Below, piece after piece: positions 8,018-15,383 of a DNA stretch of 18,639 bases. The notes beneath the pieces are model-generated. The model ran no database searches, was not told the origin of the DNA, and was given only the letters and a program-made list of their open reading frames with translations. Position numbers and translations under genes: made by a program. Within the stretch, counting starts at the first letter, position 1. Every line of letters begins with the position of its first letter. Source of the DNA: a bacterium (GTDB taxonomy: Bacteria; Latescibacterota; Latescibacteria; Latescibacterales; Latescibacteraceae); assembly GCA_021372535.1 (NCBI GenBank), contig JAJFUH010000082.1, positions 1 to 18,639 of the forward strand, read 5' to 3'.

Positions 8018-9004
8018 ATGGAACGAAGAAAGTTTATTGGCAAAACCCTTGCGGGAAGTGCGCTCATAAGCGGGAGTATCGGTATCAATGGAGCCTCGCC
8101 CGCCGGTGCCTCTCAGTCGATTGCCATCATGCCGACCGACGATCTTTTCATCGAGCGGGATGTTCCGGGACAGCCCCACAAAGGTAAAGTACTGGCTGCT
8201 ATTCAGCCTCATGCGGACGATATACCGATTTTCGCCGGCGGCACGGTTGCAAAGCTCATCAGGGAAGGGTATACGGGATACCTTATACGGACAACGAATG
8301 ACGATCATGCCGGGCCGGGAACAGTCGGCGATACGGTCGTGGCGAATGAGGACGATAATAACGAGGTGGCGAAGGCTCTGGGGCTCAGTAAGGTCTTCAA
8401 TCTCGATTACCGTAACCACCGTATGGAAGATATCGACATTATCGAGCTGAAAGCCCGCCTTATCTTCCTTTTCAGGGTACTGAAGGTCGATACGGTCATC
8501 GGTTACGATCCATGGGGACACTATGAGGAAAATCCCGACCATTACATCACGGCTCAGGCTACCGAGGCCGCATGCTGGATGGCGGGAGGAGGCAAGGACT
8601 ATCCCGAGCATTTCAAGGCTGGCATCGAGCCCCATGGAGTGCGGGAAAAATACTATCATGCCCGCGGACCGCAGCTCGTCAACCGTATCGTCGACATCAG
8701 TTCGATTATCGATAAAAAAATCGAATCCAATCTCGCAAACAAAGCACAGGGCCCAGCCGGGAGCAGCGGAAGCCGTCTCCGCGAACGGCTTGCGGGCGAA
8801 AAAAAACGCCTTCCGATATTCGGGAGTGATGACCGTACTGCCAATTTCCAGTATGTGAAGGAATTTCTCCTTGATGATGAGAAGGCGCTCGGTAAAAAGT
8901 ATGGTGTCGAATATGCCGAAGCGTTCCACTATATCGGGCCGGGGCAGGGATATGCGTCCAGGCTTGATGACTATATCAAACAGAATGCGGTTCCGCTGCG
9001 ATAG
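8018..9004 (+). CDS. Exported PIG-L family deacetylase, paralogue 1 (twin-arginine signal)
   Basis: The 328-residue product starts with ERRKFIGK followed by a hydrophobic stretch and an alanine-rich end near residue 31, a plausible Tat signal peptide. The catalytic region is QPHADDIPIFAGGTVAKL (63-80), matching the PIG-L/LmbE AHPDDE...GG motif. The metal ligands H65 and D68 and general-base D67 are kept, but Pro is replaced by Ala and the usual Glu after DD by Ile. The second metal-binding part is NPDHYITA with H175. Known PIG-L enzymes are zinc hydrolases that remove acetyl groups from N-acetylglucosamine-type amino sugars or related amides. It is 58 bases before a tandem paralogue, with which it shares roughly half its residues. 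It opens a cluster of exported enzymes. Tat export fits a protein folding around a metal in the cytoplasm. The substrate is not known. Confidence 0.88.
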   Translation: MERRKFIGKTLAGSALISGSIGINGASPAGASQSIAIMPTDDLFIERDVPGQPHKGKVLAAIQPHADDIPIFAGGTVAKLIREGYTGYLIRTTNDDHAGPGTVGDTVVANEDDNNEVAKALGLSKVFNLDYRNHRMEDIDIIELKARLIFLFRVLKVDTVIGYDPWGHYEENPDHYITAQATEAACWMAGGGKDYPEHFKAGIEPHGVREKYYHARGPQLVNRIVDISSIIDKKIESNLANKAQGPAGSSGSRLRERLAGEKKRLPIFGSDDRTANFQYVKEFLLDDEKALGKKYGVEYAEAFHYIGPGQGYASRLDDYIKQNAVPLR

Positions 9005-9062
9005 TCGCTGTTTTTCTTGGAACATTCACAATGACACAACGGTTGTGAGGAGATAATAAAAC

Positions 9063-10037
9063 ATGTCAGATCATGGTCATTTCAGGAAAACGCTGCTCGG
9101 CGGGGCTCTGGCGGGAGCCGGTTTCAGTGCTTTCCAGCCTGGGATTGCCGAAGCTTCCCGATCGGATATCGGTGAAATAATTGTCGAAAAGGATACGCCG
9201 GGACAGCCGCACAAGGGCAAAGTATTCGCCGCTCTCCATGCTCATCTCGACGATATCCCGTATTATTGCTCCGGCACGGTGGCGAAGCTGATAAGTGAGG
9301 GATACACTGGCTACATTATCAGAACATCCAATGACGAGAAATGCGGAGGGGGAACGACCGCCCGGAATATCAAGAGCAATGAGGAAGAACACTTCAAGAT
9401 GGCCAAGGGGCTCGGTATTACCGATGTGTACGACATGTATTACCGTAACCACCGCATGAACAACATTTCGACCCAGGAATTCCGGTCGCGGCTTGTGTTT
9501 CTGTTCCGTTTCCTCAAGGTTGATACCATTATCACATTCAATCCCTGGGGCCACGGCGAAGAGAATCCCGATCACTGGGTGACCGGTCGTGTGGCCGAGG
9601 AAGCAAGCTGGATGTCCGCAATGGGGAACGATTATCCCGAGCACATGGAAGCGGGACTTCAGCCCCATCTGGTGAGTGAACGCTATTACTTTGTCGGCAG
9701 GCCGGGACAGCCGCACAACCGGGTGGTCGATATCAGCGCTCACATCGAGAAAAAAATCGCCTCTCTCGTGGAATGCCGGTCCCAGGGCGGTGGAAACAGC
9801 GGTTCTCTGCTCAGAGCGCAGCTGGCGAAACAGGGCAAACGCCTTCCCGTTTTCGGGAATGATGATGCGACCGCAGACCGTGAATACGTTCGTCATTTTA
9901 TGCTTGATGATGACAGGAAACTCGGTAAACAGTACGGTGTTGAGTATGCGGAAGGGTTTTACTATATTGATCTGAGAAGCCCGGAAGGAAAATCGGCGGT
10001 TGATAAATACATTGAAAAAAATGCCGTACCGCTCTGA
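9063..10037 (+). CDS. PIG-L family deacetylase, paralogue 2
   Basis: This 324-residue tandem copy of the upstream gene starts at ATG 9063 with GAGGAGA nine bases before. The catalytic motif is AHLDDIPYYCSGTVAKL (60-76), with H61, D63 and D64 kept and Pro replaced by Leu; the distal histidine is H171 in NPDHWVTG. Shared blocks include PGQPHKGKV near the N-terminus, YRNHRM in the middle and KYGVEYAE/QYGVEYAE near the C-terminus. Its N-terminus reads MSDHGHFRKTLLGGALAGAG: the hydrophobic stretch is preserved but the twin arginines of paralogue 1 are absent. It may use the Sec route, a weak RK-type Tat signal, or stay inside. The clear divergence between the copies suggests an old duplication with different substrates or partners in one enzyme. 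Confidence 0.86.
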   Translation: MSDHGHFRKTLLGGALAGAGFSAFQPGIAEASRSDIGEIIVEKDTPGQPHKGKVFAALHAHLDDIPYYCSGTVAKLISEGYTGYIIRTSNDEKCGGGTTARNIKSNEEEHFKMAKGLGITDVYDMYYRNHRMNNISTQEFRSRLVFLFRFLKVDTIITFNPWGHGEENPDHWVTGRVAEEASWMSAMGNDYPEHMEAGLQPHLVSERYYFVGRPGQPHNRVVDISAHIEKKIASLVECRSQGGGNSGSLLRAQLAKQGKRLPVFGNDDATADREYVRHFMLDDDRKLGKQYGVEYAEGFYYIDLRSPEGKSAVDKYIEKNAVPL

Positions 10038-10101
10038 GAATAAGCTGACATCGGAAGTTAATTCTGTCGGGTTGTGCAGTGTGTAAAAAAGGGGATTTGT
10101 T

Positions 10102-11322
10102 ATGAGAAAAACCATATGGAATAGTATTGTTTATATCTTGGCAGGTATAATGATGTCTACGATTTCGGAAGCCCAGCTTCCCGTCAAAAAATTTCTTACG
10201 AGCGACGGTGCACGGCCGACCGGGCTTTTTGCCCCGGGTGTCATGGTAGGGAAAACCGTGTACATTTCAGGCAAGGGTGATTATCGTCCCAATGAGGATT
10301 TCCCGAATAAAGTGCGGAACTGCCTTGCCGAAGTTGAAAAATCCCTTGCGGTGGGCGGTCTCGATCTGAAGAATGTGGTTACGGCGTATTGTTATCTCGA
10401 GGACCCGGAGAATTACGCCACGTTCAACGAGGTGTACGGCGAGTTTTTCCCGAACCGGCCACCTGCCCGGACAACGCTCGGTGTGCCGAACGTTCCCGGC
10501 GATTCCCGTATCGAGATCACCTGTATCGCCTATACCGATCTTTCTGAGGTCAAGGCCATCGGCACTCCTCCTGCCGGTTTCCCGTTCAGCCCGGGAATTC
10601 TTGCCGGAAACACCCTCTATATATCGGGGAAGGGCGATCAGCTCCCTGAAGGCGGCCATCCCGCGACATTCGAGGAGCAGGTTCGTCAGGCGATGCGGAA
10701 TATTGAAACCGTTCTCAAGCAGGCCGGCCTCGATTTTCGCAATGTTGTGTTCAGCAACGTGTATATCGACAATTACGATAACTACGGCATCGTGAACAAG
10801 GTCTACAGCGAATTTTTTGAATTCGGCAGCGAGCCGGCTCGCGCCACGGTCTTCGTGGACTGGATTCCCGGCGATTCGCATATCGAAATCACCTGTATCG
10901 CTACGACCGACCTGAAAAGCCGCAAGGTTGTCCGGCCCGCGAGCATGAAATTCGGCCCTGATGAGCGGGCGATGACTGCAAGTCCGGCCGTCTGGGCGGG
11001 AAACACGCTCTATATCTCCGGGCTTTCGGGTTTTGTTCCCGCGGAAGGGATAACCACCGTCGATCTCGAAAAACAGGTTCGCCAGATGGCGCAGAACCAT
11101 ATTGATGTTCTCACCGCGGCGGGGCTGCAGCTCGAGGATATCGTTTCCGGTAATGTCTATCTCCGGAATATCAACGATTACAAACCGTTCAACGATGTAT
11201 ATGTCGAGTACTTTTCGAAGGGGCCCGGAGTCCGGACCTGCCTGATGCCGAACTCGGGATTCGAGAAGAACGATATTCGAGCTATGGCATCGTTTATCGC
11301 CGCAAAAACAAGCTCCAAATAA
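10102..11322 (+). CDS. Exported protein with three tandem RidA (YjgF/YER057c/UK114) domains
   Basis: The 406-residue protein has a signal peptide (about 1-24, ending SEA before Gln25) and three consecutive RidA domains, about 27-148, 152-272 and 283-402. Each shows the TVYISGKGD- or TLYISG-type strand (52-60, 171-179, 302-308), a helix with xVRxxxxN, and an (F/V)Nx(V)Y...F segment with the conserved Asn (N109, N232, N364). The carboxylate-binding arginine is present in all (R123, R247, R378). The Glu of the IEITCIA strand is present in domains 1 and 2 (E138, E262) but is Met395 in domain 3. Ordinary RidA is a single domain of about 130 residues forming a homotrimer with active sites between subunits, so this chain looks like a built-in trimer. 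RidA hydrolyses enamine/imine intermediates released by PLP enzymes, and the next gene encodes a PLP enzyme. Confidence 0.9.
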   Translation: MRKTIWNSIVYILAGIMMSTISEAQLPVKKFLTSDGARPTGLFAPGVMVGKTVYISGKGDYRPNEDFPNKVRNCLAEVEKSLAVGGLDLKNVVTAYCYLEDPENYATFNEVYGEFFPNRPPARTTLGVPNVPGDSRIEITCIAYTDLSEVKAIGTPPAGFPFSPGILAGNTLYISGKGDQLPEGGHPATFEEQVRQAMRNIETVLKQAGLDFRNVVFSNVYIDNYDNYGIVNKVYSEFFEFGSEPARATVFVDWIPGDSHIEITCIATTDLKSRKVVRPASMKFGPDERAMTASPAVWAGNTLYISGLSGFVPAEGITTVDLEKQVRQMAQNHIDVLTAAGLQLEDIVSGNVYLRNINDYKPFNDVYVEYFSKGPGVRTCLMPNSGFEKNDIRAMASFIAAKTSSK

Positions 11323-11379
11323 TATTTTTCGGATATAAACGCATTATTGCAATAATTCTGAGTATGGGGGTTGATCGTT

Positions 11380-12621
11380 ATGAAAGGAATACTTGATAAG
11401 GCTGTACGGCATGGATTTTTAGAGCGTCTGAGCCGTCGAACATTCTTCAAGGGCACCGGGCTTGCGGCGTTCGCCGGGATTTCAGGCTGCCAGGCGAAAC
11501 CCACTGCACAAGCGCTGCGCATCTCCGTTCCGACATATGAATCGTTAGGGGTGAAGCCTGTCATCAACTGTATGGGAACCCTGACAAACCGCGGCGGTTC
11601 TCTCATGCTGCCCGAGGTCATAGCGGCGATAGAAGAGGGAAACAAACACTATGTCCGGATGGATGACCTCATGGAAGGCGCGGGAAAACGGCTTGCCGAG
11701 CTGACCGGTGCCGAATGGGGCTGCGTTACGTCGGGTGCCGCGGGTGCGATGTTTGCCGCAACGTGCGCCTGTGTGACCGGAGGAGACCCTGAAAAAATGG
11801 CGCTGCTCCCCGATACGACCGGTATGAAAAACGAAGTGCTCGTTGCAAAAGACCAGCGTCATGTCTATGACCGCTCGATCTGGATGGTGGGAGTCAAGAT
11901 GATAGAGGTGGGATCGGCGGAAGAAATGGAAGCGAAAGTAACCGATAAAACGGTCATGCTCGATGTCTGGGGCGAGGTTCTCGATACAAGCATCTTGAAG
12001 CTCGAGGATATCGTTGCTATCGGCAAGAAACACGGTATCCCCGTGATGGTCGATGCGGCAGCCGAACGTCCCGATGTCCCCAACAGGTATATCCAGGCGG
12101 GTGTGGACCTGGTCACATATAGCGGCGGCAAGTGTCTCCGCGGACCGCAGAGCGCCGGTTTGCTCCTTGGGCGGAAAGACCTGGTTAAAGCGGCATTTCT
12201 CAACATCTCCCCCCATCATGCGCTCGGCCGTCCCATGAAAGTGGGTAAAGAGGAAATCATGGGCATGCTCGCGGCTGTTGAAATGTGGGTTAAAGCCCGG
12301 GATCACAAGGCCGAATGGGCCGAATGGGAAAGAAAGCTGAAACATATCAGCGATACGGTTACTGCCATACAGACGGTCAAGACCGAAGTTCTTCAGCCGA
12401 CACGGCGATCGAATGTGGCGCCGACCCTCTCCATTACCTGGGATCAGAACGCGGTAAAGATTTCGCCCCGTGATGTGAGCGATCAGCTTTATAATGGCGA
12501 ACCCGGCATCGAAATGGGATATGGCGGCGATGGAATGAGAATCATGTCGTATATGCTCGAACCCGGCGACGAGATTCCTATTGCTCTCCGTCTCCATGAA
12601 ATTCTTTCGAAGGCTGTGTAA
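11380..12621 (+). CDS. Exported SelA-like PLP-dependent enzyme, probable Tat lipoprotein
   Basis: With the ATG at 11380, nine bases after a GGGGG box (the TTG at 11371 has no room for a binding site), the product has 413 residues. Residues 18-24 are SRRTFFK, a textbook twin-arginine motif. A short hydrophobic stretch ends at GISGC (33-37), a lipobox, so C37 is probably acylated. The rest is the fold-type-I PLP family of SelA and D-glucosaminate-6-phosphate ammonia-lyase (COG1921): VKPVINCMGTLTN (58-70), VTSGAAGAM (116-124), VMVDAAAE (222-229, D225 to the pyridine nitrogen) and YSGGKCLRGPQSAG (247-260) with Schiff-base Lys K251. True selenocysteine synthase is ruled out as the likely role by export, by length and by neighbours. 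Likely chemistry is alpha,beta-elimination or deamination of an amino acid or amino sugar acid. Confidence 0.88.
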   Translation: MKGILDKAVRHGFLERLSRRTFFKGTGLAAFAGISGCQAKPTAQALRISVPTYESLGVKPVINCMGTLTNRGGSLMLPEVIAAIEEGNKHYVRMDDLMEGAGKRLAELTGAEWGCVTSGAAGAMFAATCACVTGGDPEKMALLPDTTGMKNEVLVAKDQRHVYDRSIWMVGVKMIEVGSAEEMEAKVTDKTVMLDVWGEVLDTSILKLEDIVAIGKKHGIPVMVDAAAERPDVPNRYIQAGVDLVTYSGGKCLRGPQSAGLLLGRKDLVKAAFLNISPHHALGRPMKVGKEEIMGMLAAVEMWVKARDHKAEWAEWERKLKHISDTVTAIQTVKTEVLQPTRRSNVAPTLSITWDQNAVKISPRDVSDQLYNGEPGIEMGYGGDGMRIMSYMLEPGDEIPIALRLHEILSKAV

Positions 12622-12667
12622 ACTCAAAAGAGCAATACTGTTCTGATATCTAATTTGGGAGGAATAT

Positions 12668-13057
12668 ATGAAGATTCGTTTTGTTGCCGGTTTCATTTTT
12701 TTACTGTTCTGCTTGACAGGTGTCATATCCGGACAGGATCAGGCTAAAACACCGAATGTGAAAGGTGAATGGTCGATAACGCTGACATTTGTTGCCGGCG
12801 AGGCTCGTCATACAGCAATTTTCGAGCAGGACGGCGAAAATCTAACCGGGGTGTATAAAGGTGAGCTTACAGAGGGGAATCTGAGAGGGAAAGTGCAGGG
12901 GAATACGATCGATTTTACCGGGTATCTCCATCACGAGGCGACCGGCGTGAGTTTCCACTATACCGGCACCATCGAAGGGGATACTATCAAAGGCACCATT
13001 GACATGGGAGAGTACTGGACCGCGGACTTTGTCGCGAAAAAAGGGAAGAAAAAATAG
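12668..13057 (+). CDS. Small exported beta-rich protein of unknown function
   Basis: The 129-residue product follows a GGGAGG box. It has a typical Sec signal (MKIR then a hydrophobic stretch, probable cut near GVISG/Q). The mature 107 residues look like alternating beta-strands: VKGEWSITLTF, RHTAIFEQDGENLTGVYKG, NLRGKVQGNTIDFTGYL, SFHYTGTIEGDTIKGTIDMG, ending YWTADFVAKKGKKK. The repeated pattern 'x-G-x-(hydrophobic)-x-G-x' is common in small lipocalin-like or calycin-type barrels found beside secreted hydrolases. There are no cysteines and no catalytic motif. It may bind a ligand of the pathway, but this is a guess. It is in the middle of the enzyme cluster, 46 bases after the SelA-like gene. 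Confidence 0.75.
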   Translation: MKIRFVAGFIFLLFCLTGVISGQDQAKTPNVKGEWSITLTFVAGEARHTAIFEQDGENLTGVYKGELTEGNLRGKVQGNTIDFTGYLHHEATGVSFHYTGTIEGDTIKGTIDMGEYWTADFVAKKGKKK

Positions 13058-13091
13058 CACAGTATATCCGGGGTATGGAATAATCCTTTAT

Positions 13092-13157
13092 TTTACGATT
13101 TTTGATTTATGATTTTACCCATTCAAAATTCGTAAATCGTCATTCGTAAATCGTAAA
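13092..13157. repeat. Degenerate heptanucleotide repeat array with palindromic layout
   Basis: The plus strand can be read in sevens: TTTACGA, TTTTTGA, TTTATGA, TTTTACC, CATTCAA, AATTCGT, AAATCGT, CATTCGT, AAATCGT. The second half is the reverse-complement type of the first, so TTTACGATTT (13092-13101) pairs perfectly with AAATCGTAAA (13148-13157). It lies between the small beta-rich protein gene and the RraA-like gene. It may be a hairpin in the transcript, or simply a repeat remnant. Confidence 0.65.
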
Positions 13158-13212
13158 GCCTTTACTCATGATAATCCCGTTCACTTTCGTAATATCTGGA
13201 CAGGAGCGGAGT

Positions 13213-14157
13213 ATGAGAGAAAAAATAATTGTTCTGGCAGCATGCTTTATATGTGTCTGTTCTCTATGTTTACGTGCAGAAATCTTGTACGCTCAGGTCG
13301 GCGTTTTTTCAAAGGCGGAGCTGATTGAATACACGCCGCTCTGGCAGGGAGAACGCTTTCCCGATGGCCGTCCCAAGGTACCTGATGATATCCTCGAACG
13401 GATGAAAGACGTTGCGATCGAAGAGGCGTGGTCGGTTCTGAAAAATCACAATTTCAACAGCCAGTTCGAGCGGAACTGGGTGGTGACCAGGGAAAATCCG
13501 GTGCTCGTCGGACGTGCGGTGACCGCGTACTTCCAGCCGCTGCGGCCGGATGTGAACGATGTCATTAACAAGACGGGGGAAAAAGACGGCCGTATCGGAG
13601 CACAGAATTCATGGATAATCGATACCCTCGTCAAGGGCGATGTCATCGTTGTCGACCTCTTCGGCAAGGTTACGGACGGGACATTCATGGGCGACAACCT
13701 CGGAAATTCGATCTACGTGAAATCCGGGGGCACCGGAGTCGTGATCGACGGCGGCGCACGTGATATCGAGGGAGTTCTCGATATTCCCGGTTTTCCTGTT
13801 TTTAACCGCGGCTGGGACCCGTCGTTTTTGAAAGATGTCATGCTTATGGGAATCAATGTCCCCATCCGTATCGGCAACGCCACGGTTATGCCGGGCGATG
13901 TCGTTCTCGGCAAACAGGAAGGGATTATATTCATCCCGGCTCACCTTGCCCAGGAAGTTGTGGAATCCTCCGAAATTATCCGGCTTCGCGATCAGTTCGG
14001 CCATCAGCGTCTCCGTGAGGGGAAATATACTCCGGGACAGATCGACCGGAAATGGACGGACGATATAGAAAATGATTTTACCGGGTGGCTGAAGGAGCGG
14101 GGAGACGAACTGACACCGTATCAGCGCGAGAAACTCCTCAAGGGGCGTACCTGGTAA
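13213..14157 (+). CDS. Exported RraA-like/HMG-aldolase-type protein
   Basis: The ATG at 13213 is chosen because AGGAG stands six bases before it and a signal peptide starts right there (MREK, then a hydrophobic stretch to about residue 20, AQ near 27-28); an in-frame ATG at 13168 would bury the signal. The 314-residue product carries the RraA/4-hydroxy-4-methyl-2-oxoglutarate aldolase fold: GRIGAQNSWIIDTLVKGDVIVVD (126-148), the MGDNLGNSIYVKSG region (159-172), the key VIDGGARDIEG (177-187, R183-D184) and VMPGDVVLGKQEGIIFIP (225-242). Known members bind divalent metal through this pocket and split or decarboxylate 2-oxo acids such as HMG or oxaloacetate; others only inhibit RNase E. RNase E control is impossible outside the cytoplasm, so enzymatic use is more likely. 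It has extra N- and C-terminal parts relative to compact RraA (about 160 residues). Confidence 0.87.
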   Translation: MREKIIVLAACFICVCSLCLRAEILYAQVGVFSKAELIEYTPLWQGERFPDGRPKVPDDILERMKDVAIEEAWSVLKNHNFNSQFERNWVVTRENPVLVGRAVTAYFQPLRPDVNDVINKTGEKDGRIGAQNSWIIDTLVKGDVIVVDLFGKVTDGTFMGDNLGNSIYVKSGGTGVVIDGGARDIEGVLDIPGFPVFNRGWDPSFLKDVMLMGINVPIRIGNATVMPGDVVLGKQEGIIFIPAHLAQEVVESSEIIRLRDQFGHQRLREGKYTPGQIDRKWTDDIENDFTGWLKERGDELTPYQREKLLKGRTW

Positions 14158-14190
14158 ACGGGTAATGGACGGAACGTGCGTTTGTGGTTT

Positions 14191-14637
14191 TCAGTCTTCT
14201 CGGGAGTCATGCCGGGCTGCGCATGAAATCTGGTATACCGGCAGATTCGTTTCCTTGAGTGTTTTTCGGATGATGGCCTGTATGAAATCGGGATCGGCAT
14301 GGAAGAAAAGATGGCTGGGACACGAGCAGTCCGAGCAGCCGAAACCAGGCATATGATCGAGATGATGCAAAAGCTTTCGGGCGGTATCGCATTCGAGTTT
14401 ACGGGGGCTGACTACGCAATAAACGTCCCGTATGTCAGCATGCTCGAGCAGATAATCGATGTGCCAGAAGAGCTTTTTTGAACGCCGGACATGACGTAAG
14501 ATTCTTTTTTCCAGACTGTTGAGTGCGGATCCGACATAGGCATAATACCCGGGGTTGAATTCCACAATTCCCAGACATCCTGTCCTGAGAGATGTCTTTT
14601 CGGGTACCGCTATCAGGAGAATATAGCTTCCTTTCAT
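14191..14637 (-). CDS. DUF123 family protein (GIY-YIG-like domain)
   Basis: The start at ATG 14635-14637 has GGAAG seven bases upstream, and the conserved MKGSYILLIAV begins there; an earlier ATG at 14704-14706 adds only low-complexity residues. The 148-residue protein has GYYAYVGSALNSLEKRILRH (30-49) and RRSKKLFWHIDYLLEH (51-66), then FGCSDCSCPSHLFF (99-112), all hallmarks of DUF123, a small GIY-YIG-nuclease-related group. The biochemical role of the group is not established; a DNA-related function is presumed from the fold. It is 65 bases downstream of the first cyclic-nucleotide-binding gene on the same strand, so the two may share a transcript. It converges on the RraA-like gene with only 33 bases between stops and no clear terminator. 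Confidence 0.87.
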   Translation of the reverse strand: MKGSYILLIAVPEKTSLRTGCLGIVEFNPGYYAYVGSALNSLEKRILRHVRRSKKLFWHIDYLLEHADIRDVYCVVSPRKLECDTARKLLHHLDHMPGFGCSDCSCPSHLFFHADPDFIQAIIRKTLKETNLPVYQISCAARHDSRED

Positions 14638-14702
14638 GTTTCTTCCGTGAGAATGTGGCGTCACCCGTGTACGTGTGACTGTATGGTGTGAAGCCGGTGT
14701 AA

Positions 14703-15266
14703 TCACAAAATTTCGAGCGTATGTATTTTTTTCATTTCATCGATAATCTTATTGTCTTCCCCGAGCTTGGCCGAAATGTCCCGGATTATGTTATTCTGAA
14801 TTCTGATCAGCATAGTGGTGTCAGCGTCAAAAATACGGAAAAGCTCTTCCTTGTTAAAGCTCAGAACTGTACAGTAGGTACCGGCCATGAGAGATGCCGA
14901 CCGTCTGATTCCGGTGAAGATTCCTACTCCGCCGATGAGACCCGCAGGGGAGAGATTGGTGTTTTGACTCCCGTCGCTGAATTGTATGGTCAATTTCCCC
15001 TTGATGATGATGAACATTATTGTTGATTCGTCATGAAGGTGAAAGATGTACTCATTCGGCTCATAGTTTTTTTTCGTGCATATACTGAGCAGCCTTTTGT
15101 ATTGTTCGTTTGACAGTCCCTCGAAAAAGGAGATCATCCGCAGTCTTCCGATTGTCAGGTCCGGATCATTTGGAATGGTACGTCTTTCAGTACCGTTTCG
15201 TTTCTCAACATGCACCAGGAGCTGTTCCTTGCGACGGTCTGCACCCGATCTTCTGTTAGTGTGCAT
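14703..15266 (-). CDS. Stand-alone cyclic-nucleotide-binding-domain protein, paralogue A
   Basis: The 187-residue protein (AAAGGA box before ATG 15264-15266) has a basic N-terminus, RRSGADRR (5-12) and EKRNGTERR (21-29). A single CRP/PKA-type beta-barrel domain follows (about 45-150), with FEGLSNEQYKRLL, MFIIIKGKLTIQF and the phosphate-binding cassette IGGVGIFTGIRRSAS (111-125). The cassette keeps the phosphate arginine (R122) but has Gly where Glu normally binds the ribose hydroxyl and Arg in place of Pro. The C-terminal helix ends KIHTLEIL. There is no helix-turn-helix domain, so it is not a CRP-like DNA binder by itself. Ligand binding may be altered or lost. It probably acts through a partner protein. 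It shares about 45% of its residues with the neighbouring paralogue. Confidence 0.85.
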   Translation of the reverse strand: MHTNRRSGADRRKEQLLVHVEKRNGTERRTIPNDPDLTIGRLRMISFFEGLSNEQYKRLLSICTKKNYEPNEYIFHLHDESTIMFIIIKGKLTIQFSDGSQNTNLSPAGLIGGVGIFTGIRRSASLMAGTYCTVLSFNKEELFRIFDADTTMLIRIQNNIIRDISAKLGEDNKIIDEMKKIHTLEIL

Positions 15267-15383
15267 GATTTATTCCTTTCAATCAATGGTACGGTTTGAT
15301 CTGTTTTATATTATTTCAGCCCGCATGGTGTTATGCTTTTAGTTCATAGTTTTACCATTTCGAATTTATCAGAGGAAAAATAT

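Noticed and set aside
7994-9025. 343-codon open frame antisense to PIG-L paralogue 1
   Set aside because: It is a shadow of a clearly coding frame with recognised PIG-L motifs, and has no family features, binding site or neighbours of its own.
9066-10115. 349-codon open frame antisense to PIG-L paralogue 2
   Set aside because: Same reason; long antisense frames are expected opposite genes with strong third-position bias, and its sequence is not protein-like.
11545-12726. 393-codon open frame antisense to the SelA-like gene
   Set aside because: Histidine- and arginine-rich composition of a shadow frame; the sense strand has complete PLP-enzyme motifs.
13168-13212. Upstream ATG for the RraA-like gene
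   Set aside because: It would place 15 residues before the signal peptide and has no binding site; ATG 13213 has AGGAG.
14661-14702. CRP-like TGTGA/TCACA half-sites near the cyclic-nucleotide-binding gene
   Set aside because: The spacing between half-sites does not match the N6 spacing of CRP sites, and they lie downstream of the gene rather than in a promoter.
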